Source: Tupaia tana (Eukaryota; Chordata; Mammalia; Scandentia; Tupaiidae). From it: a stretch of DNA of 64,000 nucleotides. This document shows positions 1 to 12,118 of the stretch, piece by piece; the stretch's first letter is position 1; the number at the start of each line of letters is the position of its first letter. The stretch covers positions 33,650,583 to 33,714,582 of the forward strand of contig JAKSZU010000009.1 of the NCBI GenBank assembly GCA_026018925.1, written 5' to 3'. Both the position numbers and the translations under genes were made by a program. The notes under the pieces are model-generated. The model was not told the origin of the DNA and did not search any database. It saw only the letters and a program-made list of their open reading frames with translations.

Positions 1-238
1 GCTGGACTCCCACGTAGTCGACCGCGGTTCGTGTCCCGGACCCGGTGGCTTAAACTCATGCTGGGCGCATATGCGTGCGTGCCCAAGATCCCGAGAGGAG
101 AGTGGAGGAGAAGGGATTGCAGCGTGGCCATCCCCCCTGGGGGGTGATTTCTCGCTTTCTGTCTCTCTGTCTCTCTCTGTCTGTTTGGCGAGCGCATGCG
201 CCCTATAGCAAAAACCTCTCAAAAAAAAAAAAAAAAAA
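1..238 (+). mobile_element. tRNA-derived SINE, type A, 5' cut by window edge
   Basis: Starts inside the head (GCTGGACTCCCACGTAG), has the B box, the C6TG6 palindrome and an A-tail. Full copies show the type A consensus: a GGGACCAGCAGTTAGCGTAA head and a CCTATAGCAAAAACCTCTC tail. Confidence 0.9.
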
Positions 239-244
239 CTCTCA

Positions 245-468
245 GGGGTCAGACAGTGGTGCAGTGGTAAAATGCAACATTCTACTATGTTGACTCACAT
301 GGGAAGGTTCCAGGTTTGCATCAGATCTCCCTGAGTTCTCTAGGTGCGTGCATGCTTATGATCCAGGGCTGGTTGAACTTGAGCTCAATCACCGCATCAA
401 GACCTTGTTGAGGATGCTGTCTTTCTCTCTTGCTCATGAAAAAATTAAATACATAAACTTTAAAAAAA
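245..468 (+). mobile_element. SINE, type D
   Basis: Head GGGGTCAGACAGTGGTGCAG, middle CTCCCTGAGTTCTCTAGG, ATCCAGGGCTGG and end TTGCTCATGAAAAAATTAA define type D. Confidence 0.8.
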
Positions 469-474
469 GGAGTT

Positions 475-625
475 GAGCTACTGGACTAGTGGCTTAAAAG
501 GCAAACTGGGTGTGTGTGCATGTGTGCCCAAAATCCTGAGAGAAGAAAGGAAGAGAAGAGATTGTGGCATAGCCATCCCCTCTGCAGGCTCATTTCTCAC
601 TTTCCCTTTCTTTTTCTTTGTTACA
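475..625 (+). mobile_element. SINE, type A fragment without head
   Basis: Begins CTGGACTAGTGGCTTAAAA and runs through the type A body. Both ends are eroded. Confidence 0.65.
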
Positions 626-675
626 AGTTGTGCCAGCTGCCCCAATCGTTCCTCAGATCCTATCTCTCTCTTTTA

Positions 676-866
676 TTAAAAGAATTAGTATTTATTTGAT
701 TTTATTTATCATTACTATTATTTTTTTAATTCACTACAGGGCATATGTGCTCACCAGAGAGAGAGAGAGAGAGAGAAAATGTTAAAGCAAGCCACTATGG
801 GACTCCACCTATGGTCTGCCATGTGGGAGTCCACTACCTTAACCACCAAGCTACCTGCCAGCCCCT
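676..866 (-). mobile_element. SINE, type B
   Basis: The short form in reverse: ATTTATTT tail, GGGCATATGTGCTCACCAG and ACCTGCCAGCCCC head. Type B lacks the C6TG6 body. Confidence 0.8.
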
Positions 867-1196
867 TCCCTCTCTCTTTCTCTGTCTCTCTCTAGCAAGT
901 GGATGCAAATTCAAAAAAAGAAAGAACTTGAAGTTATGTTGAAAGCACAAAAACACAAAGACAATCAAGAAGGGATACAACTGACAATGACATACTGATG
1001 GATGATAAAGAGAGAACTTCCGTGTACTCACTTTGTACATATATGTATTTTCAGTCAAGGAGAAATTTCATACTAAAAAGTCTAACCCAATGCCTCCAAA
1101 CTCTAAAGTGTTCACGCATCACTTAGATATTTTGTTAATATGAGATTTTGATTTGGTAGGTCCAGGTGGGCCCCAAGAATTTGCACTTCTTTTATC

Positions 1197-1453
1197 TTTT
1201 TCTTTCTTGTTTTAGAGAGATTTTTGCTATGGGGCACATGTGCTCACTGGAGAGACAGAGAGACAGAAAGCGAGAAATCACCCCCCAGGGGGGATGGCCA
1301 CACCACAATCCCTTCTCCTCCATTCTCCTCTCAAGATGTCCAGCATGCATGCACAGGCACCCAGCGTGAGTTTTAAGCCACTGGGTCTGGGACTCATAGT
1401 GGTTGACTATGTGAGAGTCTAGCGATGTAACCATTATGTCATTTGCTGGTCCC
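1197..1453 (-). mobile_element. SINE, type A, with 13-bp target duplication
   Basis: CACTTCTTTTATC flanks the copy at 1184-1196 and 1454-1466. It ends with TTTGCTGGTCCC, the reversed head. Confidence 0.9.
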
Positions 1454-1468
1454 CACTTCTTTTATCCT

Positions 1469-1672
1469 TTAAAGTTTATTTATTTATTGAGAGAGTGTGA
1501 CTGATGCTCTCAACAGAGTCTTCACAGTGCAATCCACTCCTGATCTCCACCGGCCTGGTTAAGGGGCACATGTGCATGCTCTTGGAATTCTCAGGGAAGT
1601 CCCAGGACAGAAACCCAAGACCTTTCCCATTTGGGTTCAGTTGCATTACTGCTGTATCAACACTTAGCCCCT
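1469..1672 (-). mobile_element. SINE, type D
   Basis: AAAGTTTATTTATTTATTG tail, CAACAGAGTCTTCACAG and the CACTTAGCCCC head. It abuts the type A copy on its left. Confidence 0.75.
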
Positions 1673-1893
1673 GAATTTGTACTTCTTACACGTGTCAGGT
1701 AACGCTGTTGCTGATGCTGATCCCTGAGCTACACTTAGAACAGCAAGAGTTTAGAACAAACATTAGTAAAGGAAGAAGAGTCTAGGGTAGGTACAATAAT
1801 TTTCAAGACTACCTTATTACCTTAGCCAGTTTCAAGTCTCTGGTGTGAACAAATTACATCTCAGAATATTGGAATAATTTGAAAGTGAGATTT

Positions 1894-2110
1894 CTGGGGG
1901 CAGCAGGTGGCATGGTGGTTAAAGAGCTGGAATCCCACTCCCACATAGCTGACTGCAGTTTGAGTCCCAGACCTGGTGACTTGCTTTCTCACTTTACCTC
2001 TTTCTCTCTCTCTTTCTCTGGTGAGGGCAAGTGCCTTATAGCAAATTAAAATATAATAATAATAATAAGTAAAATTAATAAATAATTCCTGAAAAAAAGA
2101 AAAAAAAAGA
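1894..2110 (+). mobile_element. SINE, type B
   Basis: GGGGGCAGCAGGTGGCATGG head, short body ending GCCTTATAGCAAATTAAAA, then an AAT-rich tail. Confidence 0.85.
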
Positions 2111-2217
2111 AAATGAAACCTTTAAATCATTGTTTGGGATCATTTTATTTTTTATCAATTTGGAGAATAGGAGAGGTACCAGATACCTGAAGACAGGCAA
2201 ATATGATCATGGATTTC

Positions 2218-2405
2218 CTTTTATTTATTTAGTTTTTAAATTTTGCCAGAGAGTGTATGTGCTTTCCAGAGAGCAAGAGAGAGAGACAGAGAGAGAGGAA
2301 AAGTGAGAAAGCACCCCCCTCCCATGGGAAATGGTCACACTGCAATCCCATCTCCTCCATTTTTCCCTCCTTTCAGGATCTTGGGCAACATTTGTGCCCT
2401 TCATA
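2218..2405 (-). mobile_element. SINE fragment, type A/C, head missing
   Basis: Reverse body with TTGCCAGAGAGTGTATGTGC and ATTTTTCCCTCCTTTCAGG; truncated before the tRNA-like head. Confidence 0.65.
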
Positions 2406-2841
2406 TCAACAGGTATTTGAGTCCATGCAAGTTCGGGAGACATTTGACAATTCTAATGCATATTTCAGGTTACTTAACTAAGCAATATGCTCTGTCAAAG
2501 AACTTACTCCAAGTGAAAGCAAAAAAAGGCCTTAATGTGGAACACAGAAAATCAGTATCTAAATAAAAAAGTACTAAAAAAGAAACAAAATTATTCTTTA
2601 CCCCATCCCCTTTCCCACATGTGGACCCAAGATTGGTTGAATTTAATTTGTGGTTACCTCAGAATACAACTGAAAGTTTAAATTAGAAATCGTCACTGTA
2701 TAACGCAGATGATCATGAACACATGCGTTCTTTTGAGAGCGATATATTTCAGGAAGTCTAATATAGCCACAGCCTGCTATGGAGAGGATTCCTTAAGGGT
2801 GGGGCACAAGACAGGTCAATTAAGGTCATGTAAGTCTTCAT

Positions 2842-3102
2842 CTTTTTTTTTTTTTTTAAGGTGTTTGCCATAGAGTGTGTGACCTAGCCAGAGAGAGAGA
2901 GATACAGAAAGAGGGAAAGTGAGAAATCATCCCCCAGCGGGATGGACACACTGAAATCCCTTCTTCTCCATTCTCCTCCTGGGATTTTGGACATGCACGC
3001 ACACACACCTGGCGTGATTTTCAAGCCACCAGGTCCAGGACTTGAACCACGGTTGGTCATGTGGGAGTCCAATGCCTTAACCAGTATGTCACCTACTGGT
3101 CC
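2842..3102 (-). mobile_element. SINE, type A
   Basis: T-rich tail, CATCCCCCAGCGGGATGG and ACCTACTGGTCCC head. The next SINE landed directly to its right. Confidence 0.85.
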
Positions 3103-3119
3103 CAATAATTCATACTTTT

Positions 3120-3379
3120 GTTTTTTGGAGAGATTTTTGCTACAGGGCGCGTGTGCTCGCCAGACAGACAGAGAAAGACATAGAGAGAGAAAGCGAGAAA
3201 TCACCCCCCAGGGGGGATGGTCACGCCACAATCCCTTCTCCTCCATTCTCCTCTCGGGATCTTGGGCATGCACGCACACGCGCCCAGCGTGAGTTTTAAG
3301 CCACCGGGTCCGGGATGTGAACCGCGGTCGACTATGTGGGAGCCCAGCGACATAGCCATTACGCTAACTGCTGGTTCCC
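3120..3379 (-). mobile_element. SINE, type A, with 16-bp target duplication
   Basis: AATAATTCATACTTTT repeats at 3104-3119 and 3380-3395. Near-consensus body and palindrome, so a recent insertion. Confidence 0.92.
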
Positions 3380-3789
3380 AATAATTCATACTTTTAACAA
3401 CAATGTATGAGGATTCCAGTTTCCTAACATTTAGTAGCATGTTTCTAATCTTTTTCATTTTGCCATATAAGGAAAAATAGCATCCCATTGTGTTGACTTC
3501 ATTTACTTTACCACTGGCAAAGTTGGACACCTTTTTTATATATACTAATTTAAGTATCTTCTGTTAATTGCCTTTCCTTTGTCCAATCTTATTTTGAGTC
3601 CTTTGTATTTTTCTAATCAATTCATAAGTTGGAAGTATGAGGATTGACTGCTAATGGGTACAAGTTCTCTTTTAGGGGTGATGAAAATGTTCTAAAATTA
3701 GATTATGGTGATAGTTCCACAACATTATAATACACTAAAAATATTTTAATTTTACACTTTAAATGAGTGAACTTTATGATATATAGTTA

Positions 3790-4061
3790 ATTTTATTTCT
3801 TAATTGCCAGAGGCATGTGTGCTGGTCAGAGACAGAGAGCCCCCTTCCAATGCAGTGTTATCATGCCACAATCCCTCCTCTATTTCTCCATTCTGTCAAG
3901 ATTTTGAGCATGTGCACGCGCACGCGTGCGTGCACGCATACACACACACACACACACATATTCAGAGTGTTTTCCAAGCCACTGGGACCGGGACTTGAAC
4001 CAAAATTGACCATATGGGATCTGGCTCCCTTAATCACTAAGTACAGGGCTGATCGCTGATC
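3790..4061 (-). mobile_element. SINE, type C
   Basis: TTAATTGCCAGAGGCATGTG tail and GTACAGGGCTGATCG head. Contains a (CA)n expansion near 3915-3958. Confidence 0.75.
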
Positions 4062-4077
4062 CAAAAAGGTGATTTTT

Positions 4078-4270
4078 ATTTTTTTAAGAGTTATTTATTT
4101 AATTTTACTTCTCATTGTTATTATTTTTTAATTTGCTACAGGGTATATGCACTCATGAGAGAGAGAGAAAGAGAAAGAGAGAGAGAGCAAGCTGCCAGGT
4201 CTGGAACTCCAACTGTAGTTGGCCTTGTGGAAGTCCAGTGCCTTAACCACCACACCACATGCTGGCCCCA
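4078..4270 (-). mobile_element. SINE, type B, with 16-bp target duplication
   Basis: CAAAAAGGTGATTTTT repeats at 4062-4077 and 4271-4286. Ends CATGCTGGCCCCA. Confidence 0.88.
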
Positions 4271-4375
4271 CAAAAAGGTGATTTTTTAATGGTTGTGTAA
4301 ACTTCTTTTCTATGGAATTATATTTTATTTAAATCACCTCTAATTGCTTCTTCTTAATTCCAATATTTCACTCTT

Positions 4376-4560
4376 TTTAAAAAACTTTAAAGAATTATTT
4401 ATTTAATTTTGTTTTAATTTATTCATTCATTTACTTTAATTTGACCAGAGAGAGACAGAGAGAGAGAGAGGGAGGGAGAAAGTGAGAAAACAAGCCACCA
4501 GTCCAGTACTCGAACCGTGGTCAGCCATATGGGAGTCCCTATGCCACCTGCTGGTCCCTC
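4376..4560 (-). mobile_element. SINE, type B, with 15-bp target duplication
   Basis: CAATATTTCACTCTT flanks at 4361-4375 and 4561-4575. Confidence 0.88.
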
Positions 4561-4699
4561 CAATATTTCACTCTTATAAGACAAATTGTACTGAATATCT
4601 ACATATATAAATTTCTGCTTTTCCAGAGGATGCATGCATAGAATGGGAATTTGGGGGGGGGGGGCAAAGATTTTTTTAAGGAAGAGGTATGATTTCTTT

Positions 4700-4963
4700 T
4701 TCTTATTTTTTCCCCCAAGAGGTTTTTGCTATAGGGCGTGTGCACTCGCCGGAAAGACAGAGAGACAGAGAGATAGAAAGTGAGAAATCACCCCCTGGGG
4801 GGATGGCCACACTGCAATCCCTTCTCCTCCATTCTCCTCTCGGGATCTTGGGCACGCACACACATGCGCCCGGTGTGAGTTTAAGCCACTGGGTCCGGTA
4901 CTCAAACCACAGTTGACTACGTGGGAGTGCAGCGACATAGCCATTACGCCAACTGCTGGTCCC
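4700..4963 (-). mobile_element. SINE, type A
   Basis: Near-consensus reverse copy with AACTGCTGGTCCC head. GAGGTATGATTTCT appears on both sides. Confidence 0.9.
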
Positions 4964-5049
4964 AGGAGGAGGTATGATTTCTAACAAAAAAATGAAAGTA
5001 GTTATCAGTGATTCTATGTCAATATGAATATTTTGGAATTTTTTCATGA

Positions 5050-5990
5050 AGTTCAGGATGCCCTGTTCAGCACCTCAGAACTGTTGTTGGCCCAGTCTCT
5101 CCTACTACAGTGATACCAAGTGCCACTATAGTTGGTGATAGAGCACGTTTTACATTCTCATCACACAGATATTTAAAGTGAACTTCTCTCTGTATCACCA
5201 GTTGTTTAATTGTTACAGACTGATTGCTAGAAAAACAAGATGAGAAGCTAAATTGCTTTCCCTGGCTCAAATCCATGGGGATTAGGGGCTAATTTTAGCA
5301 CAATTTTTGACAAAAGCAGGAAGCAGTGCCTATGTGGTTTCATCTGCTTCAGTTTCATACCACCTTCACATCTTGCTAACATATGCTGGAGAAAATACAA
5401 TAATAAGAGTAGTAATAAGGCTATCATTATTGACTATACTATAGACTGGTAACATAAGGTCCTTCTCAGGAAAGAAAAGAACCTCTCTTCTTGACCAATT
5501 GTGCTAAATCCTAAGACAAAAATTCACTCAGAAGGAATGTGAAATGAGAGAGCTTATATTTCCAACCTGTTCTCTCGATCTACCCTTAACTCAAACGCTT
5601 CTTCCATCATCAAATCTTCAGATTCGGCTGGATGAATTGATTGATGGCAGCTGATTCATTGCTTTCCAGGACATTAGCAATGCTGGAGAGAAGAGGCTCT
5701 GTGCTGTCATGGGGAGTTGATGGGACTTGGAATAAGAATGCTGGATTTTAATTCTGACTCTGCCATTAACCTATTATATGACTTTGGGCAAATCATAGGT
5801 TCTGTCTGAGTCTCAATGTTGCATTTCTATTTGATTTCTAAGGGCCCTTGTTAATCTCACGTGCTATGATTCTAAGGAAACAATATAATTAGAAGTCTTT
5901 CTTTAGTAGGGCAGGGAACAGATTTGGGAGTTGAAGTCAAGGGGAGAAACCGAGTCATATCAGAAACTTATTATGACATAGAATATTTTA
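5050..5990. other. Intergenic stretch without SINEs
   Basis: Apart from the MIR piece at 5.7 kb, I see no gene, promoter or young repeat. Short frames carry no recognisable domain. Confidence 0.5.
5715..5880 (+). mobile_element. MIR SINE fragment
   Basis: AATTCTGACTCTGCCATTAA, GACTTTGGGCAAATCAT and TCTCAATGTTGCATTTCTA follow MIR in the sense direction. Confidence 0.6.
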
Positions 5991-6003
5991 AGTTAGATTC
6001 TTT

Positions 6004-6011
6004 TGGAGAGG

Positions 6012-6051
<40 letters not shown>

Positions 6052-6286
6052 TTTTGATATAGGGTGTGTGCACTTGCCAGACAGAGAGACAGAGAGACAG
6101 AAAGCGAGAAATCACCCCCCAGCGGGGATGGCCATGCTGCTATACCTTCTCCATTCTCCTCTCGGGATCTTGGGCACGCACACACACGTCCCCGGTGTGA
6201 GTTTAAGCCACTGGGTCCAGGACTTGAACTGCAGTCGACCACATGGGAGTCCAGGGACTTAGCCATTATGCTAATTGCTGGTCCCT
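6004..6286 (-). mobile_element. SINE, type A, with (CTTT)n tail
   Basis: The tail has become a run of CTTT repeats at 6013-6050. ARATTAGATTCTT-like duplicates lie at both ends. Confidence 0.88.
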
Positions 6287-7301
6287 AAATTAGATTCTTA
6301 AGATCATCTTGAAAGAATCTGGGAAAAAAATATGCACTTGAGGCAGCACAACACTTTACATTTACTAAAAATCATAGAATCGTATGTGTGCAATGATCGG
6401 TTTTTGTAGTATGTAAATTATACCTTGATAAAGCCATTAAAATATACACTGGATCATCACTCCATCTCCAAATAATCATAGGTAGGGTGTATGAAATCAT
6501 GTGACCTAAGAGTCTGCTGATTTATACACATGCTTGAAAGAGTGAGAGCAAAGGGACATGTTAATAATCTTGTGAGATTTGTTGGCTCAGAGAAGCTGCT
6601 GGGCTCCGGGGAGATTGATGGAGCTAAAATGTCATTGTCACAAGGGAGGCAACTATTGATTTCACTGACAAACCCTGTAATTATGGAACACAATGCCTAG
6701 TTACATTAATTAGAAGGGAGTGAGAGAGTGGAGCTGGAGGCCCTGCTGGCAGGGAGAGAGGGAAGATGGAGATCAGTTTTCTCTAAGGTGTGGCTGGAGC
6801 TGCAAGGAGTAGAGAAAGGGGAACCTGGAAAGGGGGCTGGAGGTGGGAACAAGTTTGAAGGTCTCTCTGAGAAAGGTGTCACACTTGCTGCTTTGGGTTG
6901 CCTGTGTAGTCAATGAAATCATACAGTGAAATCATGTAAAAAAAAATTCTTTAAAAAAATGTAAAACACCATACAACTGAAAATATTTTTAACAAACAAT
7001 ACCAGCACATGGTAGAAATTCAAATAGGATTAGGAAATGATCTCAAGGAATTCACAGTGAAAAGTCAGTGTCATCCCCAAATTTGTCATACATTTGCTCT
7101 CCCCAGAAGTAGCCACTATTTCAATTTTTTTGTATATCCCTCTGGAGATATTCTATTATTTTATCAATATACAAATATGGAATATACATAAGTATATTTC
7201 ACAGATAGGATGCTACTCACACTGTTTATCTGTATTTATTTTCACTTAACTATAGAGCTTAGAAAGCACCCCATATCAGCAGATATTGATCTACCTCTTT
7301 T

Positions 7302-7566
7302 TTTTTGGAGAGTTTTTTTTTTTTTTTTTTTGCTATAGGGCATGTGCACTTGCCAGAAAGACAGAGAGAGACAGACAGAAAGCGAAAAGCACCCCCCCAG
7401 GGGAGATGGCCATGCTGCAATCCCTTCTCCTCCATTCTCTTCTTGGGATCTTGGGCACGCACACACACATGCCCAGCGTGAGTTTAAGCCACCGGGTCCG
7501 GGACTTGAACCAAGGTCGACTACATGGAAGTCCAGTGACATAGCCATTATACCATCTACTGGTCCC
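7302..7566 (-). mobile_element. SINE, type A
   Basis: Long T-tract, CCCCCCAGGGGAGATGG and ATCTACTGGTCCC head. Confidence 0.88.
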
Positions 7567-7809
7567 TCATTTTTAAAAATATCTATATAAATAGCATTTC
7601 TTTATATTGTAATTTAGCTAGCCAGTCCCCTTTGAAAGACATTTAATATGTTTAAATATTATCTGATTTGGCTTGTAAATGAAATTTCACTTAATAGCAA
7701 AACTAGTTCTCAACACAGTGTTAGTGATAAAGGTTTTGAATTTTAAAAAATATGCTAGCTTACTATAACTTTAATATTGTAGTAAAAGTAATAATCTTAA
7801 TATCCCCAG

Positions 7810-7967
7810 ACATTTTTAAAATAATTATTTAATTTTATTTTTTATTATTATTTTAAATTTCGAACAGAGAGAAAGAAAGTGAGAAAGCAAGCTTCCAGGT
7901 CTGAGTTTCGAACTGTGGCCAGCCATGTGGGAGTCTAGAACCCTAACCACCATGCCACCTGCTGGCC
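7810..7967 (-). mobile_element. SINE, type B
   Basis: TAATTATTTAATTTTATTTT tail and CACCTGCTGGCC head. Confidence 0.8.
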
Positions 7968-8002
7968 TTTCCCCCAAGATTTTTTTAAAGAATTATTATT
8001 TT

Positions 8003-8264
8003 GGGAACCAGCAGTTAGCGTAATGGCTATGTCGCTGGACTCCCACGTAGTCGACCGCGGTTCGCGTCCCGGACCCGGTGGCTTAAAACTCATGCTGGTC
8101 GCGTGTGCATGCGTGCCCAAGATCCCGAGAGGAGAATGGAGGAGAAGGGATTGCGGCGTGACCATCACCCCTGGGGGGTGATTTCTCGCTTTCTGTCTCT
8201 ATGTCTCTCTCTGTCTGTCTGGTGAGCGCACGCACCCTATAGCAAAAACCTCTCCAAAAAAAAA
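8003..8264 (+). mobile_element. SINE, type A, young, inserted in a type B tail
   Basis: AAAGAATTATTATTTT repeats perfectly at 7987-8002 and 8265-8280. The repeat belongs to the tail of the type B copy on the right. Confidence 0.93.
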
Positions 8265-8280
8265 AAAGAATTATTATTTT

Positions 8281-8438
8281 ATTTAACTTTATTTATTTAT
8301 TTGTATTTTGACCAGAGAGGAGCAGAGCAAGAGAGAGAGGGAAAGTGAGAAAGGAAGCTACCAGGTCTGGGACTCGAGCTGTGGTTGACCATGTGTGATC
8401 CAGCGCCCTTAACTACCAATGCCACCTGCCACCCCCCC
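8281..8438 (-). mobile_element. SINE, type B
   Basis: TTTGACCAGAGAGGAGCAG and CACCTGCCACCCC head; its tail was split by the type A copy at 8003. Confidence 0.8.
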
Positions 8439-8847
8439 CCCCAAGAAATTTTAAAAAAACCTGCCTTTTGATGATGTGATAAAGAGCTGCAAAGAAATTC
8501 AAGTACAAATTACTTCTAAAAAGCTTTGTGAATAAATCCCTTCTTTTTTTTTTTTTTTCTCTTTAGAGTTCTCTACACTAGTGCTTACTGACCAAGGATA
8601 TAAATTCACAACTATCAGTGAGAGAACAAAAGAAGATTTACATTTTAAGGGAGAATTAATCACTATGTAGGTATACCAGTACAGAGAAACCCAGAAGATG
8701 CTTTTGAAAAGAACTGGACTATTTGATATTTCACTGGGAGAAGACCTAGGAATAGTACTAGGCAGGAAGAACTAACCAGCCCCCTGTGAGACAAGGAGAG
8801 GGAGGAGAGGGAGAGGGATCAAAGTGTAAGTTGATGTAATATTCCCT

Positions 8848-9097
8848 TTTTTTTTTTTTTAAGAGAGATTTTTGCATAGGGTGCATGTGCTTGCCAGACA
8901 GAGAGAGAAAGAAAGTCAGAAATCACCCCCCAGGAAGGATGGCCATGCCGTAATCCCTTCTTCTTCATTCTCCTCTGAGGATTTTGGGCATGCACACATG
9001 CACCTGGTGTGAGTTTCAAGCTGCTGGTTCCAGGGCTCACGTCATGGTCAGCCATGTGGGAGTCCAGCGATGTAACCATTACACCATCTGCTGGTCC
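8848..9097 (-). mobile_element. SINE, type A
   Basis: GATGTAATATT and GATGCAATATT form a diverged target duplication. CATCTGCTGGTCC head. Confidence 0.87.
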
Positions 9098-9123
9098 GTG
9101 ATGCAATATTTTTTGAGGGTTGG

Positions 9124-9305
9124 GGTCAGCAGGTGGCATGGCGATTAAAGCACTGGCCTCCCACATGGTCAACCATGGTTTCAGTCCCGGAGCTGTCGGC
9201 TTGCTTTCTCACTTTCTCTCTCTTGCTCTTTCTCCTAAGTGTATGTGCCCTATAGAAACATTTTAAAATAATAATAGTAAATAAAATAAATAATTCTTTA
9301 AAATA
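9124..9305 (+). mobile_element. SINE, type B
   Basis: GGGGTCAGCAGGTGGCATGG head, no C6TG6 body, AATAATAGTAAATAAA tail. Confidence 0.82.
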
Positions 9306-9367
9306 TTTTTCAGGGGTAATTTGGTGATATATATGTGTGTATACGTATATATAATATTATAGATACA

Positions 9368-9606
9368 TTTTTTGGAGAGATTTTTGCTATAGGGTGCATA
9401 TGCTTGCCAGAGAGACAGAAAGTGAGAAATCATCCTCCAGGGGGATGGCTACACTGCAGTCCCTTCTCCTCCATCCTCCTCTAGGGATCTTGGGCATGTA
9501 TGTGCACGCACTCAGTGTGAGTTTCAAGCCACCGGGTCCAGGACTCCAACTGTGGTAGACTATGTGGGAGTCCAGTGGGGTAATCATTACACCATCTGCT
9601 GGTCCC
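9368..9606 (-). mobile_element. SINE, type A
   Basis: TTTGGAGAGATTTTTGC tail end and ATCTGCTGGTCCC head. Confidence 0.87.
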
Positions 9607-10084
9607 AATGGTATATATTTTTAATTTTCACACATACACACACATAAATGTCAAAATTAAAAATGCACACACCCTGGTCTTCCATCTCCCCTTCCTGGAC
9701 AATTCAGTCCTAAAGTCATTAGGTGAGGCAGAGCAAGGTAGGCATTCATGGTGGGGAATATAGGGGGACCCAGACTGGAGAGTCAGAGACTGAGCAGAGT
9801 GAGGAGCATGACCCTGTAGAGGGTGGCCTGCTATGAGGAATTAGAGCCAAGCAGGTTGGTGAAGGCACCCTGTGGATGGGCAGTCTGGTGTGAGAAGTCA
9901 GAGCCTGAGAGGGCTGACAAGGATATCCCTATGGTGGAGTGGCATGGCATGGGCTGTCAGAGCCTGAGTGGTATTAGGAGGACATCCATGCAGAGGCAAA
10001 GTAATGTGAGGAGTCAGAGACTGGCTATGGGGAATCAGAGGCCCTAAACAGGGACATTAGCATCAGGGAGGAATGGTGACAGAA

Positions 10085-10432
10085 ATGGGAGGTTGGTTAC
10101 TGTATTAATTATCTATTCCTGAATTAACAATTTAACCCAAAATTCAGCAGTTTAAAACAACACACATTTATTATCTCGGTTTCTGTGTGTCTGGAATCTA
10201 GGCACAGCTTAGTTGGATACCTCTGGCTTAAAGTCTTTCACCAAGCTACAATCTGAAGGCACAACTGAGGGAGATTCTGCTTCCAAGTATGTTTGTACAG
10301 TTGTTAACAGGATTTATCTCCTCATGGGCTATTGATTGAAGGCCTGGGCTCCTTAGTGGCCTTTTGCCAGAAACCTCCCTCAGCGACCTGCCACTTGAAC
10401 CTGTCCATAGAGCGGCCAGCTTCCTTCAGCTA

Positions 10433-10500
<68 letters not shown>

Positions 10501-10640
10501 ATTAAAAACCAGTCTTCTTATAACCTAATCTTGGAAGTGACATGCTATAATTGCTGCTGTATTCTATCATTAGAAGTAATTCACTAGATCCAGCTCACAC
10601 TCAAGGGGAAGTGATTATATAAGTGGATGAATTTCAAAAG
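10085..10640 (-). mobile_element. MaLR/ERVL-type LTR (MLT1-like)
   Basis: TATTAATTATCTATTCCTG, AACAACACACATTTATTATC and the end motif CACACTCAAGGGGAAGTGAT follow a common mammalian LTR read in reverse. A (TG)n(GA)n tract sits inside. The family name is from memory. Confidence 0.5.
10438..10500 (+). repeat. (TG)n(GA)n microsatellite
   Basis: Pure TG run followed by a GA run, inside the LTR. Confidence 0.95.
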
Positions 10641-10835
10641 GCAAGGATCACTGAGGGCTGTCTTAGAAGCCCCAGCACAGTTGCATACAGCCATATTGAT
10701 GAAACAAGGAAACATAGTAAAAATGGTGGGAGCTAGTTTTCACATGGTCATAAATTATTACAAATACAGAAAGGGAGAAAATGAAAATCAACCCTATGGT
10801 GTTGGGTTAGATATATCAGAGTGAACTCATAGATA

Positions 10836-10882
10836 GATAAGAAAGGAAAGAAGGAAGGAAAGAAGGAAAGAAGAAAGGAAGG

Positions 10883-10922
<40 letters not shown>
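10836..10922 (+). repeat. (GGAAA)n-like and (TG)n microsatellite
   Basis: Purine tract GAAAGGAAAGAAGGAAGG followed by a long TG run. Confidence 0.95.
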
Positions 10923-10924
<2 letters not shown>

Positions 10925-10989
10925 GTATGTGAGTGTATGGTGAGGTATCTGAGAGGATCAGGGAGCATCAACACAGAAATAGCAATATA

Positions 10990-11172
10990 TCCACCTGGTG
11001 CTCAGGTTCAAAATAGATTCAAATCTGGAGACTTCCCTGAGTGTGCGAGGCACATGCTTGCCCATGATTCAGGGCTGGCTGAAGGCTAGGGGGTGGATCA
11101 CAGCACTGGAATCCCATTGGGGATGCTGTCTTTTTCACTCATGGAAGAAAAAAATAAAGAAAGTTTGAAAAA
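10990..11172 (+). mobile_element. SINE, type D fragment
   Basis: GGAGACTTCCCTGAGTGTGC, ATTCAGGGCTGGCTGAAGG and the CACTCATGGAAGAAA end; the head is eroded. Confidence 0.75.
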
Positions 11173-11475
11173 TCATTAACAAGAATGTCACTATAGTGAA
11201 AGGCAAAGACAGTCTGCAGAGCAACCTCAGATTAAAGGAAGCTAGATAGAAATGACAAATGCAATGTGTCATCCCAAATTACATCCTGGAAGCCCCTCTC
11301 CAAATTTCTTTTTTGCTACAAAGAACATTATTTGTACAATTGGAGAACTAGGAATAAGGCATGTAGGTTAGATTAAAACATTTTATTTTATTTTTTTAAT
11401 TTTTAAATTTAATGTTAATTTCTTTTATACGTTGAATCACTATGTATCACTTAGCTTGTAAAGAGAATTCTCCCA

Positions 11476-11739
11476 GGGACCAGCAGTTAGTGTAATGGCT
11501 ATGTCGCTGAACTCCCATATAGCCAATCACGGTTCAAGTCCTGGACTCTGTGGCTTAAACTCATGCCAGGCGCGTGTGCGTGCGTACCCAAGATCCTGAG
11601 AGGAGAATGGAGGAGAAGGGATTGCGGTGTGGCCATCCCCCCTGGGGGGGTGATTTCTCGCTTTCTGTCTCTCTGTCTCTCTCTTTCTGGCGAACTCACG
11701 CACCCTATTAGCAAAGAGAGAGAGAGAGAGAGAGATTGA
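11476..11739 (+). mobile_element. SINE, type A, with 13-bp target duplication
   Basis: GAGAATTCTCCCA repeats at 11463-11475 and 11740-11752. The A-tail has turned into GA repeats. Confidence 0.9.
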
Positions 11740-11904
11740 GAGAATTCTCCCAACATGAATGCACTTCACACCAGTCCAGTTGAGGATAGTACACATGTTA
11801 TCATCAACAGACAATCCAGTTCTGTGTCCCATAAATGTCTTGCCTCTCTATTTTTTTCCTTAATGTCTTTCCTCACATTAACTTCCTGATGTTGATATTT
11901 GCAC

Positions 11905-12118
11905 CATGCAAACAGTCACAATAGAGTGTATGTGGGAGAGAGAGAGACACCCTCCACAGGGTTTGATCATGCTGGGATCTCCTTCCTCTAGTGCTCTAGC
12001 CTACCAGAATTTTGGGCCTGTGCCCAGCACGTTTTCAGTCCAACCATGCTGAGGTCTCGAACTGTGGTTGGCATGTGGCTTCCATTACCACAGTCCAATA
12101 TGCTACTGGCTACAACAC
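11905..12118 (-). mobile_element. SINE, type E
   Basis: CCTCTAGTGCTCTAGCCTAC and GCACGTTTTCAGTCCAACC resemble the copies at 15.1 and 44.4 kb. Old. Confidence 0.6.
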